Assembly: GCA_024278015.1 (NCBI GenBank)
Contig: JAJRUC010000313.1
Span: 1 to 14,543 of the forward strand
Direction of reading: 5' to 3'
DNA from: Chloroflexota bacterium
GTDB taxonomy: Bacteria > Chloroflexota > Anaerolineae > 4572-78
Length of the DNA: 14,543 nt
Below, in pieces: positions 1 to 6,863 of this stretch. How positions within the stretch are numbered: the first letter of the stretch is position 1; each line of letters starts with the position of its first letter. Made by a program: the position numbers and the translations under genes. Under the pieces are notes generated by a model. The model did no database searches. It was not told the origin of the DNA and saw only the letters and a program-made list of their open reading frames with translations.

Positions 1-1
1 A

Positions 2-928
2 ATGAAAAACCGGGTGGCGCAAACAAACGAAGAACGGGAGTCTGATTTCCGCATCCGTGCGGAAGAGCAAATTGTGTACTTTGCCGACCGGCTCATTGCC
101 GCCACGCCTGTGGAACAGCGCGATTTGGTGTCGCTGTATGGCGCAAACGCCGCCAAAATCGAGATTATTCCGCCGGGGGTGAACCTGAACCTCTTCCAAC
201 CCGTCCCCCGCCCCGAAGCCCGCCGGCGCATCGGCGTGCCGCCCGACCATAAAGTAATTCTGTTTGTGGGGCGCATCCAGCCGTTAAAAGGGATAGATTA
301 CCTGCTTCGCGCTATGGCGCTGGTGCTGAAACAGAACCCGGAATTTCGGAATCACGTTTGCATCAGCATCATCGGCGGCAACCCGCACGCCACCTCCGGC
401 GAAGAAGAGCGCGAAATGCGCCGCCTGCGCGAACTCAAGGAAGCGCTCGGCGTGGGAGATTTGGTCACATTTCTGGGCGCAAAAGACCAGAACACGTTGG
501 TGAATTATTATTCGGCGGCCCAAATGGTAGTCATGCCTTCGCATTATGAATCATTCGGCATGGTGGCGGTGGAAGCAATGGCCTGCGGCGCGCCGGTCAT
601 CGCCTCGGATGTCGGCGGGCTGACCTACACGGTAGAAGACGGCTTCAACGGCTATCTGGTTCCCAGCCGGGATGTTTCCGCGCTGGCAGAGAAAATCACG
701 CTGTTGCTGAAATACAACCATCTGCGCGACCATCTGGGCGAGCAGGCGCGTCGTTGGGTGGAACGGTTTAGCTGGGAACACATCACCGGGCAGATATTGA
801 CCGTATACGAATATTCAACCCTGATGCAGTTAAAAACCAGGGTAAAACCGGCCACTGCATTGCCCCTCGTAAGGAGGACTGATGACACCCTTCAACAACC
901 CTGTCGAAATAACCGTTGCCACGTATAA
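2..928 (+). CDS. GT4-family glycosyltransferase, 3' part (5' end outside window)
   Basis: Retaining glycosyltransferase of family GT4 (GT-B fold), which transfers a sugar from a nucleotide-sugar donor. The visible part is the end of the N-terminal Rossmann domain and the whole C-terminal donor domain. The ATG at base 2 is almost certainly internal: 'KNRVAQTNEE..' is a mid-domain segment of MshA/sucrose-phosphate-synthase-like GT4 enzymes, so the true start lies upstream. Counting from base 2, I see 'IIPPGV' near 56-60, the donor-phosphate residues R91 and K96 in 'VGRIQPLKG', and the E-x7-E motif at E183/E191 in 'HYESFGMVAVEAMACGAPV'. The acceptor cannot be told. The last ~20 residues look non-homologous and run through the next gene's Shine-Dalgarno and start, overlapping it by 47 bases. 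Family call is firm; the exact reaction is unknown. Confidence 0.9.
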   Translation: MKNRVAQTNEERESDFRIRAEEQIVYFADRLIAATPVEQRDLVSLYGANAAKIEIIPPGVNLNLFQPVPRPEARRRIGVPPDHKVILFVGRIQPLKGIDYLLRAMALVLKQNPEFRNHVCISIIGGNPHATSGEEEREMRRLRELKEALGVGDLVTFLGAKDQNTLVNYYSAAQMVVMPSHYESFGMVAVEAMACGAPVIASDVGGLTYTVEDGFNGYLVPSRDVSALAEKITLLLKYNHLRDHLGEQARRWVERFSWEHITGQILTVYEYSTLMQLKTRVKPATALPLVRRTDDTLQQPCRNNRCHV

Positions 929-1892
929 CCACATCGCCCCGAATTACGCCGCGCGCCGGCACAAAACCGTTTTGGGAGATGAACTTGACCGCTTTTTGAG
1001 TTATCTTAAACCCGGCGGCCTGATTCTGGATATTGGGTGCGGCACGGGGCGCGACATGGCGGAATTTTTGCGGCGGGGATTCCGCGCGGTGGGGGTAGAC
1101 CGCTCGGCGGCGATGCTGAAGATTGCCGCGCAGGAAGGCGCGACGTTGCTGGCGCTGGCGGATTCGCGGCGATTGCCCTTTGCCAAAGACGTATTCGCCG
1201 GCGAATGGGCGTGCGCCTCGCTGTTGCATCTGCCCAAAGCCGATTTTCCCGCTGCGCTGCGGGAAATCAACCGCACCTTGCGCCACGGGCATATATACAT
1301 CAGCCTGAAAAAAGGCGAAGCGGAAACGTGGCGCAGCGCACACGGACGCAAACGCTTTTTCGCGTATTATCATCCCGCCGAAGTGGAACTGGCGCTGGAA
1401 CGGGCCGGGTTTCACGTGCTGGATGTGCGTCTTTCCGGCGACGCCATTGGGCGCGATACCCGCTGGATTAGCGTCATCGGCTGGACAAAACTGGATACGC
1501 CGCATGTGGGGGCGTGCGCCGTTATTTTTGATGAACAGGGCCGGGTGTTGCTGACCCGTCGCGCCGATAACGGCATGTGGTGCGTACCCGGCGGCCACAT
1601 GGACATGGATGAGGTTATTCGGCAAACCGCTATTCGGGAGACGAAAGAGGAAACGGGTCTTGATGTGGAAATCGAACGGTTGGTCGGCATGTATTCTGTC
1701 CATCACCCGGCCCACCTTTTTCCGGAGAGGAAGTCGCGGACGGTGTTTATTGTGGCCTTCCGGTGCAAAATTTTGGGCGGAGAGCTGGCGCTTAACGATG
1801 AAGTGACCGAGTTCGGCTGGTTTGAGCCGGAAACCTTGCCCCCGGATTTGCTGGCGTATCATACGGAACGGATTTTGGACGCAATGTCGTAA
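882..1892 (+). CDS. SAM methyltransferase-Nudix hydrolase fusion protein
   Basis: A 336-residue two-domain protein. Residues ~10-200 form a class I SAM-dependent methyltransferase: motif I 'LDIGCGTGRD' at 49-58, an acidic ribose-binding position in 'VGVDRSAAML' (70-79), and a post-motif 'YYHPAEVELALERAGF'. Residues ~208-336 form a Nudix hydrolase, with a complete Nudix box (G-x5-E-x7-RE-x2-EE-x-G-L) at G238-L260 and the preceding 'WCVPGGH'. Nudix enzymes cleave nucleoside diphosphates linked to another group; the methyltransferase substrate is unknown. The start is well supported by AAGGAGG at 871-877, four bases before the ATG. It overlaps the glycosyltransferase end by 47 bases, so the two are probably co-transcribed and translationally coupled. 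No signal peptide or membrane segment is seen, so it should be cytosolic. Domain calls are sure; the joint function is not known to me. Confidence 0.9.
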   Translation: MTPFNNPVEITVATYNHIAPNYAARRHKTVLGDELDRFLSYLKPGGLILDIGCGTGRDMAEFLRRGFRAVGVDRSAAMLKIAAQEGATLLALADSRRLPFAKDVFAGEWACASLLHLPKADFPAALREINRTLRHGHIYISLKKGEAETWRSAHGRKRFFAYYHPAEVELALERAGFHVLDVRLSGDAIGRDTRWISVIGWTKLDTPHVGACAVIFDEQGRVLLTRRADNGMWCVPGGHMDMDEVIRQTAIRETKEETGLDVEIERLVGMYSVHHPAHLFPERKSRTVFIVAFRCKILGGELALNDEVTEFGWFEPETLPPDLLAYHTERILDAMS

Positions 1893-1909
1893 GTTGTTGC
1901 CCTAAAGAC

Positions 1910-1939
1910 TTGCCAGATTTGCCGTTATTATGGTATAAT
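1910..1939 (+). promoter_or_regulatory. Sigma70-type promoter of the nusA operon
   Basis: A -35 box TTGCCA (1910-1915) is separated by 18 bases from a perfect -10 box TATAAT (1934-1939). The -10 is preceded by TGG, giving an extended -10 (TGn). Transcription should begin near 1946. It lies in the gap between the methyltransferase-Nudix gene and nusA and is the strongest promoter-like sequence I found in the window. Confidence 0.75.
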
Positions 1940-1966
1940 CTTATTACGTTATAGATGGCTCTGTTA

Positions 1967-1989
1967 AAAAGTGGGCAACCCCCACTTTT
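1967..1989 (+). promoter_or_regulatory. Terminator-like leader hairpin (candidate attenuator) ahead of nusA
   Basis: Perfect 9-bp stem: AAAAGTGGG (1967-1975) pairs with CCCACTTTT (1981-1989) around the loop CAACC. It sits about 20 bases after the predicted transcription start and 67 bases before nusA. The 3' arm ends in T's and is followed by CTTGTTG, so it resembles an intrinsic terminator. Similar GTGGG/CCCAC hairpins occur in rimP-nusA operon leaders of other bacteria (from memory). NusA stimulates pausing and termination at hairpins, so feedback attenuation by NusA is a reasonable inference, not shown. Confidence 0.6.
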
Positions 1990-2000
1990 CTTGTTGTAGA

Positions 2001-2037
2001 CCATACTTCACGTGATGTTGTAGTTGTGATGAAGTGG
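2001..2037 (+). promoter_or_regulatory. Possible second leader hairpin next to the nusA ribosome binding site
   Basis: CCA-TA-CTTCA (2001-2010) can pair with TGAAG-TGG (2030-2037): 8 base pairs with a 2-base bulge and a 19-base loop. The 3' arm ends just before the AGGAGG (2039-2044) of nusA, so it could affect ribosome access. The pairing is short and could be chance. Confidence 0.3.
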
Positions 2038-2055
2038 TAGGAGGCTTTTGGCATC

Positions 2056-3846
2056 GTGAAGAGTGAATTTATGATGGCAATCAATCAGGTTTGCCATGAA
2101 CGCCAGCTTTCTTTGGAAGTGGTTTTAGAGGCCGTTGAATCTGCCCTTGTTTCTGCCTACAAGCGAAACTATGGCGCGAATACAATTTCGGCCAAAGTAG
2201 ACCAGGAAACCGGCAGCGTGAAAATTTATGTCGCCAAAGAAATTGTGGACGAAATTTTGGACGAGAACAACGAAATCAGTCTGGCGGCAGCCCGGGATAT
2301 TGACCCCGACGCCGAACCTGGCGGCGTGGTTCAGATAGAAAATACGCCGGACAGTTTTGGCCGTATTGCGGCCCAAACAACCAAGCAGGTTATTTTGCAA
2401 CGCATCCGGGACGCAGAACGGGATGCGCTGTATCACGCCTACGTCGACCGGGAAGGCGAAATTATTAATGGCACCGTTCAGCGCGTTGACGCGCGGCAGG
2501 CCATCTTGTCGCTGGGCAAGGTGGAAGCAATTTTGCCCCGCAACGAGCAAATCCCCACCGAGCGCTATGCCGAAGGCCAACGATTGCGGGCCTACGTGGT
2601 TGAGGTGTCAAAAACTTCTCGCGGCCCCCAGATAATCGTCTCCCGAACCCATCGAAATATGTTGCGCCGTTTGCTGGAAGTGGAAGTGCCGGAAATCTAC
2701 AACGGCACCGTCGAAATTAAAGCCATTGCCCGTGAGGCCGGATACCGCTCTAAAGTGGCCGTGGCCGCCCTGCAAGAGGGCGTAGACCCGGTTGGCTCGT
2801 GTGTGGGTATGCGCGGCGTGCGTATTCAAAGCATTGTCAATGAACTGGGCGGCGAGAAAATTGACGTGGCCGAGTGGAGTCCCCTGACCACTACCTTCAT
2901 CGGCAACGCCCTTAGCCCGGCCAAAGTGCTGAACGTGTTGCTGCACGATCGCAATAACGATAAAACCGCGATGGTGGTTGTGCCCAACAGACAACTTTCG
3001 CTGGCAATTGGCAAAGAGGGGCAAAACGCCCGGCTGGCCGCCAAGCTCACCGGCTGGCGTATCGATATTAAAAGCGCCAGCGAAGCCGCTGAAGAGTCCA
3101 TTCAAAAAGCCAGCGCCTCCGAGGCAATCAAGGCGCTCGTTTCAAACCGGCCGGAAGTGTTCTCGCTGGTTTCCGATATTCTGGCCGAGCATAAAGACGG
3201 TTCGGAATTTTCCGGCGGGGAATTGAACCTGCTAAGCGAAGCCATTGAACTGGTGGGCCAGGCCGAACTGCAAATTTTGCGCGAAACCCGCCAGGCTGAA
3301 AAAGCCGCCCGCGTTAAGGAAATGGAAGAGAGCGGCGTCGACATTTTGGCCGAAGCCGAATCGCTGTTGGGCGGGCTGGACACAGTTGCAGAAGAAGCAG
3401 AAACGCCGGTTGAGGCAGAAGCCGCCCCGGAAGCGGAAGCCGAAACAGTGGCGGAAATACCGGAAGATGTTGCAGCCGTTGAGGCCGAAGCCGCTCCCGT
3501 TGATGACGTGGCAGAGGCTGTGGACGTTGAGCCGGAACCGGCGCCGCCCGCCGAAGTCGCGGCCGGCAGTGAACCTGTCCCGGATGAGACAGATGCGGAT
3601 ACGCTGTCTGAATTATCATACATCCCTTCGGTTCTGGATAGCATTGTTGAAAAACCGAAGAAGAAAAAAGAAACCAAAAAACGTCTGCGCCCGATTATTG
3701 TTGAAAGCGCCGGTGACCATACCGAGTTGGATAACCTGGCGCGTAAAAAGCTGAAACAACGTCCCCGCCGGCGCGAAGATGAAGCGTATGGCCGTCGCCG
3801 GAAAGGCCCGCTGTCTGTTGATGATTGGGATGAATATCTGGATTAG
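2056..3846 (+). CDS. nusA: Transcription termination/antitermination factor NusA
   Basis: RNA-polymerase-bound elongation factor controlling pausing, termination and antitermination. The N-terminal polymerase-binding domain spans about 1-125 ('MKSEFMMAINQVCHER..' is typical). The S1 domain is ~133-200, KH1 ~205-280 ('GVDPVGSCVGMRGVRIQSI'), and KH2 ~285-345 ('VVVPNRQLSLAIGKEGQNA'). At 596 residues it is longer than minimal NusA. After KH2 comes a helical stretch (350-430), a Glu/Ala/Val/Pro low-complexity acidic region (~440-515), a Lys/Arg-rich segment (~533-583) and an acidic end. The start is the GTG at 2056, eleven bases after AGGAGG; the downstream ATGs at 2071 and 2074 would cut a conserved N-terminus. 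It is the first gene of the operon; rimP, usually just upstream, is absent. It probably autoregulates through the leader hairpin (inference). Confidence 0.97.
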   Translation: MKSEFMMAINQVCHERQLSLEVVLEAVESALVSAYKRNYGANTISAKVDQETGSVKIYVAKEIVDEILDENNEISLAAARDIDPDAEPGGVVQIENTPDSFGRIAAQTTKQVILQRIRDAERDALYHAYVDREGEIINGTVQRVDARQAILSLGKVEAILPRNEQIPTERYAEGQRLRAYVVEVSKTSRGPQIIVSRTHRNMLRRLLEVEVPEIYNGTVEIKAIAREAGYRSKVAVAALQEGVDPVGSCVGMRGVRIQSIVNELGGEKIDVAEWSPLTTTFIGNALSPAKVLNVLLHDRNNDKTAMVVVPNRQLSLAIGKEGQNARLAAKLTGWRIDIKSASEAAEESIQKASASEAIKALVSNRPEVFSLVSDILAEHKDGSEFSGGELNLLSEAIELVGQAELQILRETRQAEKAARVKEMEESGVDILAEAESLLGGLDTVAEEAETPVEAEAAPEAEAETVAEIPEDVAAVEAEAAPVDDVAEAVDVEPEPAPPAEVAAGSEPVPDETDADTLSELSYIPSVLDSIVEKPKKKKETKKRLRPIIVESAGDHTELDNLARKKLKQRPRRREDEAYGRRRKGPLSVDDWDEYLD

Positions 3847-3866
3847 CGCTCCGTTTGCCTGTGCGT

Positions 3867-4142
3867 ATGACCGCTAAAAAGAAACATCTGCCGCAGCGAA
3901 CCTGTATCGCTTGCCGGCAGGTAAAGACGAAAAAAGAGATGGTGCGCATTGTCCGTAATCCTGAACAGGGCGTTATTGTTGACGAAACCGGCAAAGCGCG
4001 CGGACGGGGCGCCTATCTGTGCAAAGACCCCGTATGCTGGCAACGGGGCCTGGCTCAAAATTTACTGGCTCGCGCCCTGAAGGGGGCAATTTCTGCTGAA
4101 GATGACCGTCGCCTGAAAAACTATGCGGCGAAACTTGCTTAA
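3867..4142 (+). CDS. ylxR: YlxR family RNA-binding protein (RnpM-like)
   Basis: Small basic protein of the YlxR family (DUF448), almost always encoded between nusA and infB. The Bacillus member was reported as an RNase P modulator that binds the RNase P RNA and was renamed RnpM (from memory). Family signatures are 'RTCIACRQVKTKKEMVRIVR' near the start and 'GRGAYLC' followed by 'PVCW' in the middle. I chose ATG 3867 (91 residues), 20 bases after the nusA stop. In-frame TTG 3855 and GTG 3861 would add four or two residues. No clear Shine-Dalgarno precedes any of them, so translation is probably coupled to nusA. The L7Ae-like ylxQ often found next is missing; a 524-base gap follows instead. Confidence 0.92.
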   Translation: MTAKKKHLPQRTCIACRQVKTKKEMVRIVRNPEQGVIVDETGKARGRGAYLCKDPVCWQRGLAQNLLARALKGAISAEDDRRLKNYAAKLA

Positions 4143-4151
4143 GCCGGTACT

Positions 4152-4217
4152 TGCGTCGTTCACCTGCCGGAAGCCGAATTTTACGCCTTCCGGGAAGATT
4201 TTACCCGCAACGACGCA
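4152..4217 (+). repeat. Nested hairpin just after ylxR
   Basis: The outer 9-bp stem TGCGTCGTT (4152-4160) pairs perfectly with AACGACGCA (4209-4217). Inside, CCGGAAG (4167-4173) pairs with CTTCCGG (4187-4193). A competing short stem CGGG (4191-4194) with CCCG (4204-4207) overlaps the 3' arm of the first, so the two are mutually exclusive. No T-run follows, so it is not a classical terminator. It may be an RNA-processing or stability element, or part of an old mobile element. Confidence 0.5.
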
Positions 4218-4369
4218 CGTATTGGATGAATGAAACAGACTAACCGTTTGGTGTGGGAAAATGATGGTCATTTGTGGTCAGGGCTGTTAAAATGAATAAG
4301 CGTTGTTTCCCGAATACAGGGGGACAAATTATGTAGAGGTGTTCATCGGTACGCATCTGCTTCTTGCAT

Positions 4370-4411
4370 CCTCCGTATTTCCTCGCTTTTCCTCCTGTAT
4401 TACCGGCTTTT
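4370..4411. repeat. Degenerate 21-base tandem repeat beside the MITE
   Basis: Two adjacent 21-base units (4370-4390 and 4391-4411) share CCTCC, GTATT and GCTTTT in the same order with small shifts. The second unit also forms the right arm of an imperfect inverted repeat, AATACAGG-GGGA (4313-4324) against 4390-4401 (11 of 12 match). The repeat stops six bases before the mobile element. Confidence 0.4.
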
Positions 4412-4417
4412 TCATTA

Positions 4418-4546
4418 TCAGGACTTACGCGGTTGCGGCATTTTATCCCCCTCAGTCCCCCCTCAAGCGGGGGGAAGTTAGCTCCTCCCCTGATGTCGGG
4501 GGAGGGGGTAGAACACCGTAATTTACCGCAACTGCGTAAGTCCTGA
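4418..4546. mobile_element. MITE-like element with 21-bp terminal inverted repeats
   Basis: TCAGGACTTACGC-G-GTTGCGG (4418-4438) is mirrored at 4526-4546 with one mismatch (20 of 21; G at 4431 against A). The element is 129 bp and too short for a transposase. It is flanked by TTA on both sides (4415-4417 and 4547-4549), a likely 3-bp target duplication of the TNA kind made by some IS5-family subgroups. Inside are two GC-rich hairpins: CCCCCC/GGGGGG (4457-4462 with 4469-4474) and CCTCCCC/GGGGAGG (4484-4490 with 4499-4505). The parent IS is not in the window. The near-perfect ends suggest fairly recent insertion. Confidence 0.8.
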
Positions 4547-4604
4547 TTATTTGACACGCTCGTATCTGGACAAACCAAACAATGTTGATTGACCGGCCGT
4601 CTGT

Positions 4605-4632
4605 TTGACGCTACGTGTTGTGCGCGTATGGT
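4605..4632 (+). promoter_or_regulatory. Candidate promoter ahead of infB
   Basis: TTGACG (4605-4610), a 16-base spacer and TATGGT (4627-4632) lie 35 bases before infB. The -10 matches consensus only partly. It could supply infB independently now that an insertion separates it from nusA-ylxR. It is a pattern match only. Confidence 0.35.
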
Positions 4633-4666
4633 GTTGGGCAGAGGCGCGGCCTGGAAAGGGTGAAAA

Positions 4667-6463
4667 ATGACGGCTGAGATAAAGGATAAAACCATAGAAG
4701 TTCCCCCGCAGCTTACTGTGCGAGACCTGGCAACGGCGTTGGACGTTAGCCCCATTAATATCATCAAACAATTAATGAACGATGGTATTATGGCTTCCAT
4801 CAACCAAACTATTGATTTTGACACGGCTGCCATTGTTGGGGAAGAAATGGGCTTTGAGGTTGTCCCCTTCAAAGAGCCGGAAGCAGAAGAGACCGTCGCG
4901 GCCAAAACCGAAGAAATGGTTTCGCTGCGGCAATCCTTCATCGCTGATGAAGACCCCGCCAACCTTGTCCTGCGCCCGCCGGTGGTGACGGTTTTGGGCC
5001 ATGTGGACCACGGCAAAACCACCCTGCTCGATACCATCCGGCACGCCAGCGTGGTTAAGGGCGAAGCGGGAGGCATTACCCAGCATATCGGCGCGTATCA
5101 GGTACAGGTTGATGACCGGCTGATTACCTTTCTGGACACCCCCGGTCACGCCGCCTTTACCGCCATGCGCGCCCGGGGCGCAATGCTCACGGATATAGTG
5201 GTGTTGCTTGTGGCCGCCGATGACGGGGTGATGCCCCAAACCAAAGAAGCCATCGGCCACGCCCGCGCCGCCGGGGTGCCCATTATTGTGGCTATCAATA
5301 AAATCGACAAAGCCAACGCCAATATCGAAAAAGTTAAACAAGACCTGGCTAATCAGAACCTGGTACCGGAAGACTGGGGCGGCGACACGGTTTGCGTGCC
5401 CATTTCTGCCCTGAACAACGAGGGGATTGATGAATTGCTGGATAATGTTTTGCTGGCCGCCGATGTCGCCGAGCTGAAAGCAAACCCGAACCGGCCGGCG
5501 CAAGGGTCTGTGGTAGAAGCCAAAATGGATGACAAGCGCGGCTCTACTGCCACCCTGCTGGTGCAAAACGGCGCTCTTAAGCAGGGCGATTTACTGGTGG
5601 TGGATACCTTCTACGGCCGGGTGCGGGCCATGTTCGACGGCCAGGGCCAAAGATTGAAAAAGGCCGGCCCCTCAATGGCGGTCTCTGTTTTGGGCCTGCC
5701 CGATGTACCCGCTGCCGGTGATATGTTCGAGGTTGTCAAAAACAAAAAAACCGCCGAAGCCCTGGTTTCCCAACGCAAAGCCGCCTTTGAAGCCACCAGA
5801 CAAACAGCCCGTCGCCCGGTTAGCCTGGAAGATTTTTTGAGTTTGCTGGAAGGCGAGGCAGTTAAGGAACTTAACTTAATCATCAAGGTAGATGTAGACG
5901 GCTCCCTTGAACCCATTATTAATTCCCTGAAAAATTTGGGCGATGACCAGCACAAAGTAAAAATCATCTTGCAAAATACCGGCAATATCTCGGAATCAGA
6001 CATTACCCTGGCCCTGGCCTCTAACGCCATTGTGGTTGGGTTTAATGTGCAGGTTGATGGCCCGGCCAGCCGCATCGCCGAAACTGAAAAAATAGAAGTC
6101 AGACTGTACAAGGTTATCTATAAATTGATAGAAGATATTGAACTGGCCCTGAAAGGTCTGTACGAGCCGGTGTACGAAGACCGCGTAATAGGCCACGCCA
6201 CCGTGCGGGCCATCTTCAAAGCGGGCAAAAAAGTTGTGGCCGGTTCTTACATCACTGCCGGCAAAGTGACCAGAGATGCCCGTATTCGGGTGGTTCGCAA
6301 CCGGCGGCTCATCCACACCGGCAAAATCGGCTCGCTGCGCCGCTTTACCGAAGACGTGGCCGAAGTAGCCACCGGCTACGAATGTGGCATTGGTATTGAA
6401 AATTTTAACAATCTGGCCGAAGGTGATATTCTGGAAGCATTTGTGGTAGAACGGATTAATTAA
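4667..6463 (+). CDS. infB: Translation initiation factor IF-2
   Basis: GTPase that brings fMet-tRNA to the 30S subunit and promotes subunit joining. A short N-terminal IF2_N-like domain (about 10-55, 'VRDLATALDVSPINIIKQL') precedes the G domain: G1 'GHVDHGKT' at 111-118, G2 around 'GGITQHIG' (135-142), G3 'DTPGH' at 157-161, G4 'NKID' at 211-214 and G5 'SAL' at 247-249. Domain II, domain III ('VDVDGSLEPI', 'TGNISESDI') and the fMet-tRNA-binding C2 domain ('GYECGIGIENFNNL') follow. At 598 residues it is the compact form, lacking the long N-terminal extension of enterobacterial IF2. AAAGGG (4655-4660) lies six bases before the ATG. rbfA begins four bases after the stop. Confidence 0.98.
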   Translation: MTAEIKDKTIEVPPQLTVRDLATALDVSPINIIKQLMNDGIMASINQTIDFDTAAIVGEEMGFEVVPFKEPEAEETVAAKTEEMVSLRQSFIADEDPANLVLRPPVVTVLGHVDHGKTTLLDTIRHASVVKGEAGGITQHIGAYQVQVDDRLITFLDTPGHAAFTAMRARGAMLTDIVVLLVAADDGVMPQTKEAIGHARAAGVPIIVAINKIDKANANIEKVKQDLANQNLVPEDWGGDTVCVPISALNNEGIDELLDNVLLAADVAELKANPNRPAQGSVVEAKMDDKRGSTATLLVQNGALKQGDLLVVDTFYGRVRAMFDGQGQRLKKAGPSMAVSVLGLPDVPAAGDMFEVVKNKKTAEALVSQRKAAFEATRQTARRPVSLEDFLSLLEGEAVKELNLIIKVDVDGSLEPIINSLKNLGDDQHKVKIILQNTGNISESDITLALASNAIVVGFNVQVDGPASRIAETEKIEVRLYKVIYKLIEDIELALKGLYEPVYEDRVIGHATVRAIFKAGKKVVAGSYITAGKVTRDARIRVVRNRRLIHTGKIGSLRRFTEDVAEVATGYECGIGIENFNNLAEGDILEAFVVERIN

Positions 6464-6467
6464 CCCT

Positions 6468-6863
6468 ATGGCCTCAAGACGACAAGAACGGGTTGCTGAA
6501 CTCATTCATCACGAAATCAGCAACCTGCTTCAGTTTGAAACGCAAGACCCCCGCATCGGGTTTGTGACCGTGACCGAAGTTGAAGTAACCCCCGATTTGA
6601 AGACGACTACCGTTTACGTCAGCATCTTTTCGGGCGATGAAGTTGACGTGCGTCGGGGGCTGAAAAGCGCCGCGCCCTTCTTCCGGCGAGAACTGGGGCG
6701 GCGGCTTTCGCTGCGCTATACGCCGGCCATAGAGTTTCGGGTTGACCGGTCTGCTGCTTACGGCTCTAAAATTGACACCCTCCTGTCCGAAATCGAGATT
6801 CCCACAGCAGAAGACCCGGCCCCGGAGCCTGACTCATTGTCGAATGAACGTTATGACGGCTAA
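6468..6863 (+). CDS. rbfA: 30S ribosome-binding factor RbfA
   Basis: Late 16S rRNA maturation factor that binds the 30S subunit near the 5' helix; a single KH-like domain. The 'MASRRQERVAELIHHEIS' start, 'DPRIGFVTVTEVEVTPDL' and 'VYVSIFSGDE' are family hallmarks, with 'LSLRYTPAIEFRVDRS' and 'KIDTLL' further on. Residues ~113-131 form a short Pro/Glu/Asp-rich tail beyond the conserved core. The ATG lies four bases after the infB stop with no clear Shine-Dalgarno, which suggests coupled translation. Its 3' end overlaps truB by 11 bases. Confidence 0.96.
   Translation: MASRRQERVAELIHHEISNLLQFETQDPRIGFVTVTEVEVTPDLKTTTVYVSIFSGDEVDVRRGLKSAAPFFRRELGRRLSLRYTPAIEFRVDRSAAYGSKIDTLLSEIEIPTAEDPAPEPDSLSNERYDG

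Larger units (their letters stand above)
4143..4666. other. 524-base non-coding accessory gap between ylxR and infB
   Basis: No ORF here resembles a known protein, and I see no tRNA or other recognisable RNA gene. From left to right it holds a nested hairpin (4152-4217), a small hairpin AAATGA-tgg-TCATTT (4259-4273), an imperfect 12-bp inverted repeat (4313-4324 with 4390-4401), a 21-base degenerate tandem repeat (4370-4411), a MITE-like element (4418-4546), and about 117 bases of infB leader. The rest of the operon is packed with gaps of 0-20 bases, so this reads as an insertion site that has gained repeats. Confidence 0.7.

Noticed and set aside
783..1862. Long minus-strand open frame of 359 codons
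   Set aside because: It is antisense to the methyltransferase-Nudix gene, shows no recognisable domain, and is rich in residues expected from reading that gene backwards.
3102..3677. Minus-strand Ser/Ala/Thr-rich open frame that looks like a secreted linker protein
   Set aside because: Its composition is the mirror of the acidic GAA/GCC-rich region of nusA, so it is a compositional shadow.
4551..4556. TTGACA next to the MITE as an infB promoter
   Set aside because: No acceptable -10 box occurs 16-18 bases downstream.
4143..4666. tRNA or ylxQ gene in the ylxR-infB gap
   Set aside because: No cloverleaf with a T-loop GTTCGA-type motif was found, and no frame gives an L7Ae-like protein.
4772..5566. 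Minus-strand open frame of 264 codons
   Set aside because: It is antisense to the G domain of infB and lacks any motif or ribosome site.
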